Source of the DNA: Streptomonospora alba | GTDB lineage: Bacteria > Actinomycetota > Actinomycetes > Streptosporangiales > Streptosporangiaceae | Length of the DNA: 64,000 nucleotides | Assembly: GCF_000826685.1 (NCBI RefSeq) | Contig: NZ_JROO01000038.1 | Location: 62,001-126,000 of the forward strand | Reading direction: 5' to 3' | Shown here: piece after piece, positions 1 to 8,673 of the stretch | Layout of the letters: every line of letters starts with the position of its first letter | Numbering within the stretch: position 1 is the stretch's first letter | Program-made: the position numbers and the translations under genes | The notes under the pieces: generated by a model | What the model was told of the DNA's origin: nothing | The model's database searches: none | The model's input: only the letters and a program-made list of their open reading frames with translations

Positions 1-1235
1 TCGACCACTACCGGCGTTACGCCGAAGACGTCGGGATCATGAGCGAGCTCGGCATCGGCGCCTACCGGTTCTCCATCGCCTGGCCGCGTGTCCTGCCCGA
101 AGGCGGCGGCACCGTCAACCAGGCCGGGCTCGACTTCTACGAACGGCTGCTCGACCGCCTCCTGGCGGCCGGGATCACGCCCTGGCCCACCCTCTACCAC
201 TGGGACCTGCCCCAGGCCCTGGAGGACAAGGGCGGCTGGCCCGAGCGCGACACCGCCTACCGCTTCGCCGAGTTCGCCGAGGTGCTGCGCGACAGGTTCG
301 GCGACCGCGTCCGCGACTGGACCACGCTCAACGAACCCTGGTGCGCCGCCTTCCTCGGCTACGCCGACGGGGTCCACGCACCCGGCCGGCGCGACCCCTC
401 CGCCGCGCTCGCCGCGGCCCACCACCTGCTGCTGGGCCACGGCCTGGCGGCGTCGGTGCTGCGTGAGGGCGGCTCCCAGCGCCGTGTAGGGCTGACCCTC
501 AACCAGACCACGGTGCGCCCCTACACGACCTCGCCGGCCGACGTGGGGGTGGCCCGCCGCGCCGACGGGGTGCGCAACCGCATCTTCACCGGTCCGCTGT
601 TCCAGGGGAGCTACCCCGCCGACATCCGCGAGGACCTCGCCGGGATCAGCGACTTCTCCTTCGTGCGCGACGGCGACCTGGACCTCGTCGCGGCGCCGCT
701 GGACCACTTGGGCGTCAACTACTACACGCCCGAGTGGGTCTCGGCCACCTCCGAGGGCATCGACCCGGCGCGCATCGAGAGCGGCGGCGACGGCGGGGCC
801 TTCGTCGGCTGCGACGACGTGGTCTTCGTCAGCCAGGGCCTGCCGCGCACCGGCATCGGCTGGGAGATCGACGCCAGCGGGCTGTACGAGGTGCTGGTGC
901 GGCTGGCGGCCGAATGCCCGGGTGTGCCGCTGTACGTCCACGAGAACGGTGCGGCCTACGACGACGAGGTCGGTCCCGACGACCGGGTCCGCGACCCCGA
1001 CCGGGTGGCCTACATCGACGCCCATCTGCGCATCGTGCACGAGGCGCTGAAGGCGGGTGTCCCCATGCACGGCTACTTCGTCTGGTCCCTGTTGGACAAT
1101 TTCGAATGGGCGTGGGGCTACTCGAAGCGCTTCGGCGTCGTGCACGTCGACTACGAGACCCAGCGCCGCACGGTGAAGGACAGCGGGCGCTGGTTCGCCG
1201 AAGTCGTCGGTGCGGGTGGTCTGCCCAGGTGGTAG
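1..1235 (+). CDS. GH1 beta-glucosidase, 5' end missing
   Basis: Glycoside hydrolase family 1 enzyme that removes terminal beta-linked glucose from cellobiose and short cello-oligosaccharides, probably in the cytoplasm. The reading frame is open from base 3, and an in-frame ATG at 39 is internal: the residues before it (DHYRRYAEDV) are typical GH1 sequence, so the start lies outside the window. The acid/base Glu is in TLNEPW (codon 333-335) and the nucleophile Glu is in HENGAAY (codon 942-944). The C-terminal glucose-site block (WSLLDNFEWAWGYSKRFG) is intact. The LacI-type regulator 66 bp downstream recalls the bglC-celR pair of Thermobifida, so cellobiose induction is likely. Exact substrate preference cannot be read from sequence. 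Confidence 0.95.
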   Translation, partial: DHYRRYAEDVGIMSELGIGAYRFSIAWPRVLPEGGGTVNQAGLDFYERLLDRLLAAGITPWPTLYHWDLPQALEDKGGWPERDTAYRFAEFAEVLRDRFGDRVRDWTTLNEPWCAAFLGYADGVHAPGRRDPSAALAAAHHLLLGHGLAASVLREGGSQRRVGLTLNQTTVRPYTTSPADVGVARRADGVRNRIFTGPLFQGSYPADIREDLAGISDFSFVRDGDLDLVAAPLDHLGVNYYTPEWVSATSEGIDPARIESGGDGGAFVGCDDVVFVSQGLPRTGIGWEIDASGLYEVLVRLAAECPGVPLYVHENGAAYDDEVGPDDRVRDPDRVAYIDAHLRIVHEALKAGVPMHGYFVWSLLDNFEWAWGYSKRFGVVHVDYETQRRTVKDSGRWFAEVVGAGGLPRW

Positions 1236-1301
1236 CGGATGTAATGCTGGTACGGGCGTGAACGCGCCCGGCACTGTGCGGGGACCGGGGAAGGTGTTGC
1301 G

Positions 1302-2324
1302 ATGAGTGAGGGCCGGCGGCCGACGCTGGAGATGGTGGCCATGCGCGCCGGGGTCGGGCGCGGCACCGTTTCCCGCGTCATCAACGGGTCGGACCAGGTC
1401 AGCCCGGCGACGCGCGAGGCGGTGCGCGACGCCATCTCCGAGCTGGGCTACGTCCCCAACCACGCGGCACGCACCCTGGTCACCCGGCGCACGGACACCG
1501 TCGCGCTGGTGGTGCCCGAGCCCAACGACCGGCTGTTCGCCCAACCGTTCTTCGCCCACGTCGTCCGCGGAGTCAGCGCCACGCTCAACGAGCGCGACCT
1601 GCAGCTGCTGCTGACGACGGTGCGTTCCGCCGACGAGTACGGCAGGCTGGGCGACTACCTGACCGCCCACCACGTCGACGGCGTGCTGCTGGTCTCGCTG
1701 CACGCCGACGACCCGCTGCCGGACCGGCTGGCGGAGGCGGGGGTCCCGTGCGTGATCGGCGGCCGGCCGTCGTGGCAGACCAGTCATCCCATCCACTACG
1801 TGGACATCGACAACGTCGGCGGGGCGCGCACCGCGACCTGCCGGTTCGTCGAGACGGGGAGGCGCAACATCGCCACGGTGGCCGGTCCGCCGGACATGGT
1901 CGCCGGCGAGGACCGGTTGGAGGGCTACCTCAAGGCCATGCGCGCGAGCGGCCTGCCTACACCGCAGGAGCGGATCAGGCGCGGCGACTTCAGCTACGAG
2001 AGCGGCGAGGCCGCGACACGTGAGCTGCTGGAGGCGGCGCCCGAGGTGGACGCTGTGTTCGTGGCCTCCGACCCCATGGCTCTGGCGGCGATTCGGGTGC
2101 TGCGCGAGTCGGGGCGGCGCATCCCCGACGACGTGGCGGTCATCGGCTACGACAACTCCTCCTTCGCCTCGCACAGCGACCCGCCGCTGACCAGCGTGCA
2201 CCAGCCCACCGAGCGCATGGGCGGGGAGATGGCGCGCATTCTGGCCGACGTCGCGATTCCCGGTGAGGCCGACTTCAGCGAGCAGGTGCTCGACACCCAC
2301 CTGGTGGTGCGCGAGTCGGGCTGA
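1302..2324 (+). CDS. LacI-family regulator, CelR-like
   Basis: Sugar-responsive transcriptional repressor of 340 residues. The N-terminus has a LacI helix-turn-helix (about residues 8-30, with GTVSRVINGS) and hinge helix (YVPNHAARTL), followed by a periplasmic-binding-protein-like effector domain ending in the usual VIGYDNSSFA and PPLTSVHQP blocks. The ATG at 1302 has a GGGGAAGG Shine-Dalgarno 7 nt upstream. It follows the beta-glucosidase closely and is probably cotranscribed, which suggests control of cellulose or cellobiose genes like Thermobifida CelR. The CelR operator (a 14-bp GGGAGCGCTCCC-type palindrome) was not seen in this window; the operon promoter is probably upstream of base 1. 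The effector is inferred, not shown. Confidence 0.88.
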   Translation: MSEGRRPTLEMVAMRAGVGRGTVSRVINGSDQVSPATREAVRDAISELGYVPNHAARTLVTRRTDTVALVVPEPNDRLFAQPFFAHVVRGVSATLNERDLQLLLTTVRSADEYGRLGDYLTAHHVDGVLLVSLHADDPLPDRLAEAGVPCVIGGRPSWQTSHPIHYVDIDNVGGARTATCRFVETGRRNIATVAGPPDMVAGEDRLEGYLKAMRASGLPTPQERIRRGDFSYESGEAATRELLEAAPEVDAVFVASDPMALAAIRVLRESGRRIPDDVAVIGYDNSSFASHSDPPLTSVHQPTERMGGEMARILADVAIPGEADFSEQVLDTHLVVRESG

Positions 2325-2527
2325 GGACCGGGACGGGGCGCGGCAGCGGCGGCGACAGCCTCCGCGCCGCGCCCGCGCAGCCGTGCCCGCCGGATCGGCG
2401 GCCGCGCCGCGGAGCTGCCCTGCGCCGGGCCGTCGGCATGGACGGGATACCCCCGTGCCCCGGATAGCGTGAGGCCGGGAGGAAAAGGGCTGAAAGGTCC
2501 AGCGGTCTGCCGGGAGGGGAGCATTCG

Positions 2528-3208
2528 ATGCGGTGGGTCACCTACCTTTCACCGAGCGGGGGAGAGGAGCGCTCAGGCGTCGTCGACGACGGCTGCGTCT
2601 TCGGCTACCCGGGTGAGCAGAGCCTCCCCGAACTTCTGGAACAGAGCCGGGACACCCTCGCCGACGCCTTCCACAAGGCGCTGGCCTCCCCTGTCGAGAT
2701 CATCGTGGAATTCGAGACCCGGCTGTGCGCGCCGGTGCGCCCGCAGCGGCCGGTACCCGCCCGTGTCGGCGGCGAGTGGACGGGCCTTGACCCCGGCCTG
2801 GTGCGCGGAACCGACGACGGCGTCGTGCTCCCGGCGGGCGAGACGGCACTGACGGCGACGGTCGGCGTGCTGGCACTTTTCGGCGGCCAGGGCAGACACG
2901 CCGGATACACCCCCGCCGTCCTGTGGCGCACCCCCGAGGGCGGCGCGGTGTCGCTGATCCTGGGGCCTGCCATCGTCACCCACGACGAGTTCGACGGATC
3001 GCGGCTGGCCGTGGAGGCGTCCGTGGAGGACAGCCGCGTCGCCCGCGCCGAGGTGGACGGAAGCCTGGAGTGGGCCGACGGCGCCCGCGACGGCTTCGCC
3101 GCAGCGGCGCTGCCCGCACAGACCCGCCCCCTGGAGCGCGGCGAGGAACTCTACATCGACGGCGGCACCCTGGGCGAGTTCGAGGTCCGCGTGGGCGCGG
3201 GCGCCTGA
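2528..3208 (+). CDS. Degenerate fumarylacetoacetate hydrolase (FAH)-fold protein
   Basis: Protein of 226 residues, not clearly named by any motif. The N-terminus (MRWVTYLSPSGGEERSGVVD) resembles the N-domain of FAH-family enzymes, and later blocks (VVLPAGETALTATVGVLALFG, then LGPAIVTHDEFDG, then EFEVRVGAG) line up in order with the FAH catalytic domain. The Glu-x-Glu metal ligands expected in the second block are replaced by Thr and Gly, and the VNGxxxQ and TGTPAG signatures are absent, so it is probably not an active hydrolase. The start ATG has a GGGAGGGG sequence about 5 nt upstream. It stands alone, convergent with the peptidase gene 34 bp away. FAH assignment is inference at moderate confidence. 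Confidence 0.6.
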   Translation: MRWVTYLSPSGGEERSGVVDDGCVFGYPGEQSLPELLEQSRDTLADAFHKALASPVEIIVEFETRLCAPVRPQRPVPARVGGEWTGLDPGLVRGTDDGVVLPAGETALTATVGVLALFGGQGRHAGYTPAVLWRTPEGGAVSLILGPAIVTHDEFDGSRLAVEASVEDSRVARAEVDGSLEWADGARDGFAAAALPAQTRPLERGEELYIDGGTLGEFEVRVGAGA

Positions 3209-3242
3209 CCGGCCGCGCACCCCCGCTCGGACCCCCGGGCCC

Positions 3243-4586
3243 TCATCCCGTGTACTCCCAGTGCCAGGGCTCGAACCCGTCCTGCGCCCACGGGGGATTG
3301 CGCCATCCGTAGGCGGGAGCGTTGGCCGCCATCCACGCGTACTCCGCCGACCCGTGCCGGCTGACTCCGCCGCACAGGTCAACCGCCGTACCGCGGCCGT
3401 GGGCGCTGGTTCCCGGGCTCGCCGCCGTGCCGGCGGCCTGCTCCCGAAAGAGCCGGACCTGGTCGGAGAAGGGCCGGTAGGAGTCCGTCACACACGCCGG
3501 GCGCCCGAAGCGTTCGCGGAAGGCGCCGTCGAGCTCGATGAAGGCCGCCGCCGCGTCGGCGCGCAGCCTCTCGCCGGGTTGGGGCAGGGCACACAGCGCC
3601 GAGGCCGGGATGCGCCCGTTGGGATGCCCAACGGCGCCGGAGGCGGTGCAGGCCCCGGTCCCGTCCTCCTGTGTGCCGGAGGAGCCCGTGCCGCCGCCTG
3701 CGGCCGCCGCTGCGCCGTCCGTTCCGCCGTGCGCATCGGCGCCGTCGCCGGCTGCGGCCCGGGCCTGCTCCAGGGCCTGTTCGCGCTCCCGCTCCAACCG
3801 CCCGGTGTCGTCGCGCGCCTGCTCCAGCTTCGACTGCACGCGCGACTGCTCGGATGTGATGCCGGCGAGGGCGTCCTCCTGCTCGGCGACGGCCTCCACG
3901 GCCTCCTCCTCGGCCTCGGCGGCCTCCTCGGCGGCGTCGCGGCGCACCTCCTCGGCCTCCTCCGCCCGCCCGCTGAGCGTGTCGGCCGCGCTCAGCGCGG
4001 CGTCGGCGGTATCGACCGCGTTGCCGCGCCGGTGCCCGAGCAGCGCCAGGTCCGAACGGCGGTCCAGCGCCTCCTGAGGGCCGCGGGGCGAGCTCCAGGC
4101 CAGTGCGGGGCTGAGATCGGCCCCCATGGAGGCGGCCGCCGCGTAGTCGGCGGCCTGCTCGCGCGCATCCTCGGCGCGCTCGCCGGCCCGTTCGGCCGCC
4201 AGATCGGCCGACTCGCTCGCCTGCTCGGCCTCCTTCAGCCGCTCGGCGGCCTCGGTGTACTCGGCGATCCGCTCGTCGGCGCGCTCGTAGAGCCCGTCCA
4301 GGCGCGTGCGGATCTCGGACAACCGCGTGGCCAGTTCGGCGAGGGTCTCCTCATGCGCGGCCTCCTGGCGCCGGCTCTCGCCGATACCGCCGGGACCCGG
4401 TGCCGCGGCGGCTCCCGGCGCGGCACACAGCACCAGGCAGAGCACCCCCGCGGCGCGAGCGGGTCCGCGGTCGCGGAGCGGGCGGCCGCCCAGGGCCCAG
4501 GGCCGTCCTCGACCCGTCGCCGGCCGGGCCGAATCGGCGGGGCCGCGGCGACGGGGGTTGGGCAGGTGCCAGTGTCCCGACTGCAC
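3243..4586 (-). CDS. Secreted coiled-coil M15 (VanY/DacB-like) peptidase
   Basis: Probable exported peptidoglycan peptidase of the M15 D-Ala-D-Ala carboxypeptidase family. The C-terminal domain carries the zinc motif SAHGRGTAVDL (HxxGxAxD type) and the EPWHWEY motif. A long Ala/Glu/Arg-rich coiled coil (about residues 75-285) and a low-complexity Gly/Ala linker separate it from a hydrophobic secretion signal (AAGVLCLVLCAAPGAAAA, about residues 50-67) behind a long basic N-region. I chose the GTG at 4586 (447 aa) because GGAGGG lies 5 nt upstream; a GTG at 4649 is in frame but lacks such a site. The layout resembles cell-wall hydrolases whose coiled coil holds or regulates the catalytic domain. 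It diverges from the conservon. Confidence 0.85.
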   Translation of the reverse strand: MQSGHWHLPNPRRRGPADSARPATGRGRPWALGGRPLRDRGPARAAGVLCLVLCAAPGAAAAPGPGGIGESRRQEAAHEETLAELATRLSEIRTRLDGLYERADERIAEYTEAAERLKEAEQASESADLAAERAGERAEDAREQAADYAAAASMGADLSPALAWSSPRGPQEALDRRSDLALLGHRRGNAVDTADAALSAADTLSGRAEEAEEVRRDAAEEAAEAEEEAVEAVAEQEDALAGITSEQSRVQSKLEQARDDTGRLEREREQALEQARAAAGDGADAHGGTDGAAAAAGGGTGSSGTQEDGTGACTASGAVGHPNGRIPASALCALPQPGERLRADAAAAFIELDGAFRERFGRPACVTDSYRPFSDQVRLFREQAAGTAASPGTSAHGRGTAVDLCGGVSRHGSAEYAWMAANAPAYGWRNPPWAQDGFEPWHWEYTG

Positions 4587-5072
4587 GGAGACCCTCCCGG
4601 AATCGCGGCGCTCACCGGGAACGATGACACGACGCGGCGGAAGTTTCACGGAACGTCGGGGGTGTTTCCAAAAAGTTATTCGAGTAGTTTCGGAGGTCCG
4701 ATACCCGGTGTCTCACTGGTGCAGGCAGGCCCGGTCGCGCCAGGTAAGGGCGGTTTCGCAGGCGCCGGTGCATGCGCCTCCCCCGGGTGCGGGCGCTGAG
4801 GTGAGGTGTGGCATCTGAGCGGATTGGTACGCTATCAACCTCACGTGCGCTGTTTTTTGGTTTATGGTGCACAACGCCTCTTCATTCCCCCTGAGGGTGC
4901 GCCCGGGTGCGGAACCCCACTCTATTCCGCACTGACCGCTCCGTGCGGCAGGCCCGATCGGGACTCATCCGGAATCACTCAGGCTCCATCGGCCTCATTC
5001 GGATCCGGTATCGCTCGCAGGGAACAGGAATCCGGCGGTTGAGGCGGTGAACACGAAAGGTTGCGAGGGTCC
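4587..5072. other. Divergent intergenic region, peptidase / cvnA
   Basis: About 490 bp between two divergent genes. I see no convincing gene. An unusually AT-rich stretch lies near 4846-4886 (with a run of six T), and another near 4660-4700; these are the likeliest promoter areas, but no clean -35/-10 pair could be assigned. I looked for a ydaO/c-di-AMP riboswitch core on the peptidase side and did not find one. Confidence 0.5.
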
Positions 5073-8000
5073 GTGTCGACACGAGCGACAGATGACGGAG
5101 GCGGCGCCGCTCGGGGCGAACCGCAAGCCGACCGCGCGGCCGCGCCGGCGGAGGGCAGGCGGCGCTGGTTGGCACCGCGCGAATGGCGCGTGCGCCCCCG
5201 GTTGATCGCACTCATCGTGATCCCTACCGCGGTCGCCCTCGTGCTGGGCGGCCTGCGGATTTCGGAGAGCGCCGTCAACACGGTCACCCACGACCGGATC
5301 GAGGAGGCCGCGGCGCTGGGCGAAGCCGTCGTCGACCTTTCGACCGAACTGGGCCGCGAACGGCTGCAGGCCTCCGCCTACATCGCCGACGATCCCAACT
5401 ACGACGAGCGCTCCGAGGAGTCGCTGGCCGCCCTCCAGGACCAGATCAAGGAGAGCCGCCAGGCCGAGCAGCGGGTGCAGAGCCTCATCGACAGCCTGGG
5501 CGACCCCGGCACCCAGCTGATGGCGACCCGGCTGCAAAGCATGCAGGCAAGCCTCGGCAACCTCGACCGGGTACGCGACGAGGTGCAGGGCACCCGCCTG
5601 ACCGTCCTGCCGATGGTCACCAAGTACACGCAGGTACTCGACTCGCTCGCCGACTTCAACCAGACCATCGCCGAAAGCACGAGCGACACGGAGCTGCGTG
5701 AGAGCGTGCGCGCGCTGACGGGTGTGGCCAACGCACGCGCGGAGCTGTCCTACGAGGGCGCGCTGATGGTGCACTCGCTGCTGCGCGGCTCCATGTCCGA
5801 GGGCATCCGCTCCGAGATCGAGGACAGCCGGGCGACGTTCGAGAACGAGCGCGACAACTTCCGCAACAGCGCCACCACCGACCAGCGCCAGATGTACGAG
5901 GAGACCTTCGTCGGCGCAGAGGTCAGCCAGATGTCCACCACCCGGCTGCGCATCGTCATGCGTGCCAGGGACGGCCAGGATCTGTCCGGTCTGACGCCGG
6001 GCGACACTCCGGCGGAGTACCAGGAGGTCGTCGGCAGCGTCCTGGACAAGGTCAACGAGATCGAGTCGAACCTGGCCACCTCGGTGCGGTCCCAGGCCGC
6101 CTCGCTGCGCACGGACGCGCTGAACCGGGCGATCGTCGAGTCGGTCCTGGTTCTGGCCGTGCTCATCTCCGTCTTCACCCTGACCTCGCTGGTGGTGCGC
6201 TCCCTGGTGCGCCCGCTGCGCGCCCTGCGCGAGGGTGCGCTGCGCATCGCCGAGGAGGACCTGCCCGGCGCGATCTCGCGGATGCAGGAGTCCAGCGCCG
6301 CCGCCGGCGAGGTGGAGGTCAGCCCGATCGAGGTCAGATCCCGCGACGAGATCGGCGAGGTCGCCCGGTCCTTCGACGAGGTCCACCGCGTGGCGCTGCA
6401 CCTGGCCTCCGACGAGGCGGCGCTGCGCAGCAACGTCAACGCGATGTTCGTCAACCTCTCCCGGCGCAGCCAGACCCTGGTCGAACGCCAGCTGCGCCTG
6501 ATCGACGGCCTGGAGCAGGGCGAGCAGGACGACGAGCGGCTCGGCGACCTCTTCCAACTGGACCACCTGGCCACGCGCATGCGGCGCAACAACGAGAACC
6601 TGCTGGTCCTCTCCGGCCAGGACAACACCCGCAAGTGGGCGCAGCCGGTACCGCTGGTCGACGTGCTGCGCGGCGCGGTCTCCGAGGTCGAGGAGTACGA
6701 GCGCATCAACGTGCGCGCCCCCTCGCACATCTCGGTGCTGGGCCGCCCCGTCAACGACGTCATCCACTTGGTGGCCGAGCTTGTCGAGAACGCCACCTCC
6801 TTCTCCTCCCACGACTCCCCGGTGGCTGTCACCGCCCAGGTCATGGAGGACGGCGGCGTGCGCGTGGAGGTCACCGACAGCGGTATCGGCATGCCGCCCG
6901 AAGAGATCCGCGCGGTCAACGAGCGGCTCGCCGAGCCGCCGGTCATCGACGTCGGCGTCTCGCGCCGCATGGGCCTGTTCGTGGTCAGCCGCCTGGCGGC
7001 CCGGCACGGCATCCGGGTCCAGCTCGACGAGGCGCACAACGGCGGCATCACCGCCTCGGCGGTCCTGCCGCCCGACCTGCTGATCACGCCGGTGGAGCCC
7101 CAGGCCGCCCTGGACGCCTCGGGCGCGCCCGGCACTCCCGACACCTACGCCGAGGCGGCGGCGGCCTTCGCGGCCAACCCGGCTCCGCCCGAGCCCTCCA
7201 TCTGGGGCGAGCGGCGCGACGCAGGCGAACCCCAGCTTCCCAAGCGCGAACCGGGCATCAACCGCGCCGCCGGATTCGCCTCCGACGAGCACCCGCCCAG
7301 CGGTGAGGACCTGTGGCAGGGCAGCGGCTGGAACCTCCCGCCCGAGCAGCCGGAGCAGAGCCGGCCGCCGCAGCCGGAGCAGAGCCGGCCGCCGCAGCCG
7401 CCCGCCGAGCCGCCCCAGCCGGTGGAGCCCCCGCGCGCGGAGCCGCCCCGGCCGGTGGAGCCGCCGCGCGCGGAACCGCCTCGGCAGCCTGCCGAGCCGC
7501 AGGCCGGCGCACCGCAGTGGGACGCCTGGGACTCCCGGCGCTGGCGCGAGCAGCGCCCGGGCCAGCAGCACCACGAGGAAGCGCCCACCCAGTCCTTCGC
7601 TCAGGCCGCCGAAGCGGCGAACCCCTGGGCGTCGCAGTCGGGCCCGGCCGAGAACGGCTGGGCCAACGGGGCCAACGGACAGCCCCAGCAGGTGGGGCGT
7701 CCCGAGGACGCCCGCCAGCAGCCCGCCCGTACCGAGGCGGGCCGCCAGGAATGGAACGAGCCCGAGAACCGCGAGGGATCCGGCTCCGCCGCCTACCTCT
7801 CGCGGCGCTACGGCGGCGGCGCTGGGCAGGACACCGTCGTCCCGCCCTCGCCCGAGAGCGGCTCGGAGACCCTGCCGATCTTCGACGCCATCGAGTCCAA
7901 CTGGTTCCGCCGCCGCAGCGGCGGACCCGCGACCGAGCCCGAGACAGGGCCGCTGCCGCGCTTCGGCGCCGACTCGGCAGCCGGTGCCGAGTACGACCGC

Positions 8001-8453
8001 GGTCGTTCCGAACAGCCCTACCAGGGCTCCCCGGCCGCCCAGGCCCCGCGGTACGGTGCCGAGACGGCAGGCGCCAACGGCTCCTCGGGGCAACAGGGTG
8101 ATCAGCACATGCAGCAGGACCAGGGCGCACCGGGCGCTCGCCAGCCTTACGACAGCCCCGCCTCCGCTGCTCCGCAGCCCTACGGCACCGAGGACGACTG
8201 GAGGTCGGAGGCCGACCGCGGTTGGGAGGCGGCGCGCACCGCCGCCGAGCCCATGGCGGGCGGTCTGACGACTTCGGGCTTGCCAAAACGCGTTCCTAAG
8301 GCAAACCTTGTGCCCGGAACGGCTCCCGAGCCGGACAACGTCAAGCAGGTCCCGCCCCGCTCCGCCGACCGAGTGCGCAACCGCTTCTCGGGCTTTCAGC
8401 GCGGGGTCCGGGAGGGCCGCAGCCAGATCGGCGGAAACGACGAGGAGAACTAG
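5073..8453 (+). CDS. cvnA: Conservon sensor protein CvnA (histidine-kinase-like)
   Basis: Membrane sensor with a histidine-kinase-type ATPase domain, first member of an actinobacterial conservon; these systems link a membrane protein to a small GTPase. TM1 is near residues 45-63 and TM2 near 355-377, with a nitrate/nitrite-sensing-like helical extracellular domain between them, then HAMP. The HATPase domain shows an N box (LVENATSF, about 570), G1 (DSGIGMP, about 602) and G2 (RRMGLFVVSRLA, about 630). No clear phospho-acceptor His box is visible. The last 430 residues are Pro/Gln/Glu-rich and end with the conserved LPKRVPKANLVPG segment. Start uncertain: GTG 5073 (1126 aa) was chosen; a TTG at 5061 is in frame. 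Confidence 0.9.
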   Translation: MSTRATDDGGGAARGEPQADRAAAPAEGRRRWLAPREWRVRPRLIALIVIPTAVALVLGGLRISESAVNTVTHDRIEEAAALGEAVVDLSTELGRERLQASAYIADDPNYDERSEESLAALQDQIKESRQAEQRVQSLIDSLGDPGTQLMATRLQSMQASLGNLDRVRDEVQGTRLTVLPMVTKYTQVLDSLADFNQTIAESTSDTELRESVRALTGVANARAELSYEGALMVHSLLRGSMSEGIRSEIEDSRATFENERDNFRNSATTDQRQMYEETFVGAEVSQMSTTRLRIVMRARDGQDLSGLTPGDTPAEYQEVVGSVLDKVNEIESNLATSVRSQAASLRTDALNRAIVESVLVLAVLISVFTLTSLVVRSLVRPLRALREGALRIAEEDLPGAISRMQESSAAAGEVEVSPIEVRSRDEIGEVARSFDEVHRVALHLASDEAALRSNVNAMFVNLSRRSQTLVERQLRLIDGLEQGEQDDERLGDLFQLDHLATRMRRNNENLLVLSGQDNTRKWAQPVPLVDVLRGAVSEVEEYERINVRAPSHISVLGRPVNDVIHLVAELVENATSFSSHDSPVAVTAQVMEDGGVRVEVTDSGIGMPPEEIRAVNERLAEPPVIDVGVSRRMGLFVVSRLAARHGIRVQLDEAHNGGITASAVLPPDLLITPVEPQAALDASGAPGTPDTYAEAAAAFAANPAPPEPSIWGERRDAGEPQLPKREPGINRAAGFASDEHPPSGEDLWQGSGWNLPPEQPEQSRPPQPEQSRPPQPPAEPPQPVEPPRAEPPRPVEPPRAEPPRQPAEPQAGAPQWDAWDSRRWREQRPGQQHHEEAPTQSFAQAAEAANPWASQSGPAENGWANGANGQPQQVGRPEDARQQPARTEAGRQEWNEPENREGSGSAAYLSRRYGGGAGQDTVVPPSPESGSETLPIFDAIESNWFRRRSGGPATEPETGPLPRFGADSAAGAEYDRGRSEQPYQGSPAAQAPRYGAETAGANGSSGQQGDQHMQQDQGAPGARQPYDSPASAAPQPYGTEDDWRSEADRGWEAARTAAEPMAGGLTTSGLPKRVPKANLVPGTAPEPDNVKQVPPRSADRVRNRFSGFQRGVREGRSQIGGNDEEN
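7347..7472 (+). repeat. Tandem coding repeats in the cvnA tail
   Basis: Two perfect 24-bp copies (7347-7370 and 7371-7394) encode a repeated QPEQSRPP unit. They are followed by two near-identical 33-bp copies (7407-7439 and 7440-7472) encoding EPPxPVEPPRA units and a decayed third copy. They lie in the disordered Pro-rich cytoplasmic tail and probably vary in copy number between strains. Confidence 0.85.
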
Positions 8454-8480
8454 TGCTTTACGCGGGCACGGTCAGGCGCG

Positions 8481-8514
8481 CTCCGACCCGCCGCGGAGGA
8501 CCACCGGGTCGGAG
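8481..8514 (+). terminator. Hairpin between cvnA and cvnB
   Basis: A perfect 10-bp stem (CTCCGACCCG at 8481-8490 and its complement at 8505-8514) with a 14-nt loop lies 27 bp after the cvnA stop, within a 220-bp gap. There is no T-run. It may be a partial terminator or an mRNA stability element that lowers cvnBCD relative to cvnA, or it may end cvnA so that cvnBCD uses its own promoter. Confidence 0.5.
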
Positions 8515-8673
8515 TCCCGACATATCACGGAACAGCGATGGATTAGTATCATCCGCACCTCTCGTGATGATCAGCAGCAAGCAACCGATTAAGGTCTCTA
8601 CGGGAGCCTCTTCGGCCGACGCTAGGCCCTCAGGCCGAGGTCGATCCCCCGGCCGATACGGACAGGAGAGCAG

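Noticed and set aside
1236-1301. CelR operator between the beta-glucosidase and lacI-type genes
   Set aside because: No GGGAGCGCTCCC-type palindrome is present here, nor did I find one elsewhere in the window. A small GGGCG/CGCCC hairpin is the only structure.
4587-4880. ydaO-type c-di-AMP riboswitch upstream of the secreted peptidase
   Set aside because: Such riboswitches often precede actinobacterial cell-wall hydrolases, so I looked on the minus strand, but the conserved core segments were not found in order.
4806-5042. 78-codon plus-strand frame upstream of cvnA
   Set aside because: GTG start without Shine-Dalgarno, no recognisable motif, and codon use unlike the neighbours. Treated as non-coding.
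4995-8108. Minus-strand open frame of over 1000 codons opposite cvnA
   Set aside because: It is the antisense shadow of a strongly supported conservon gene in GC-rich DNA; the translation is repetitive Gly/Arg/Leu with no family motif.
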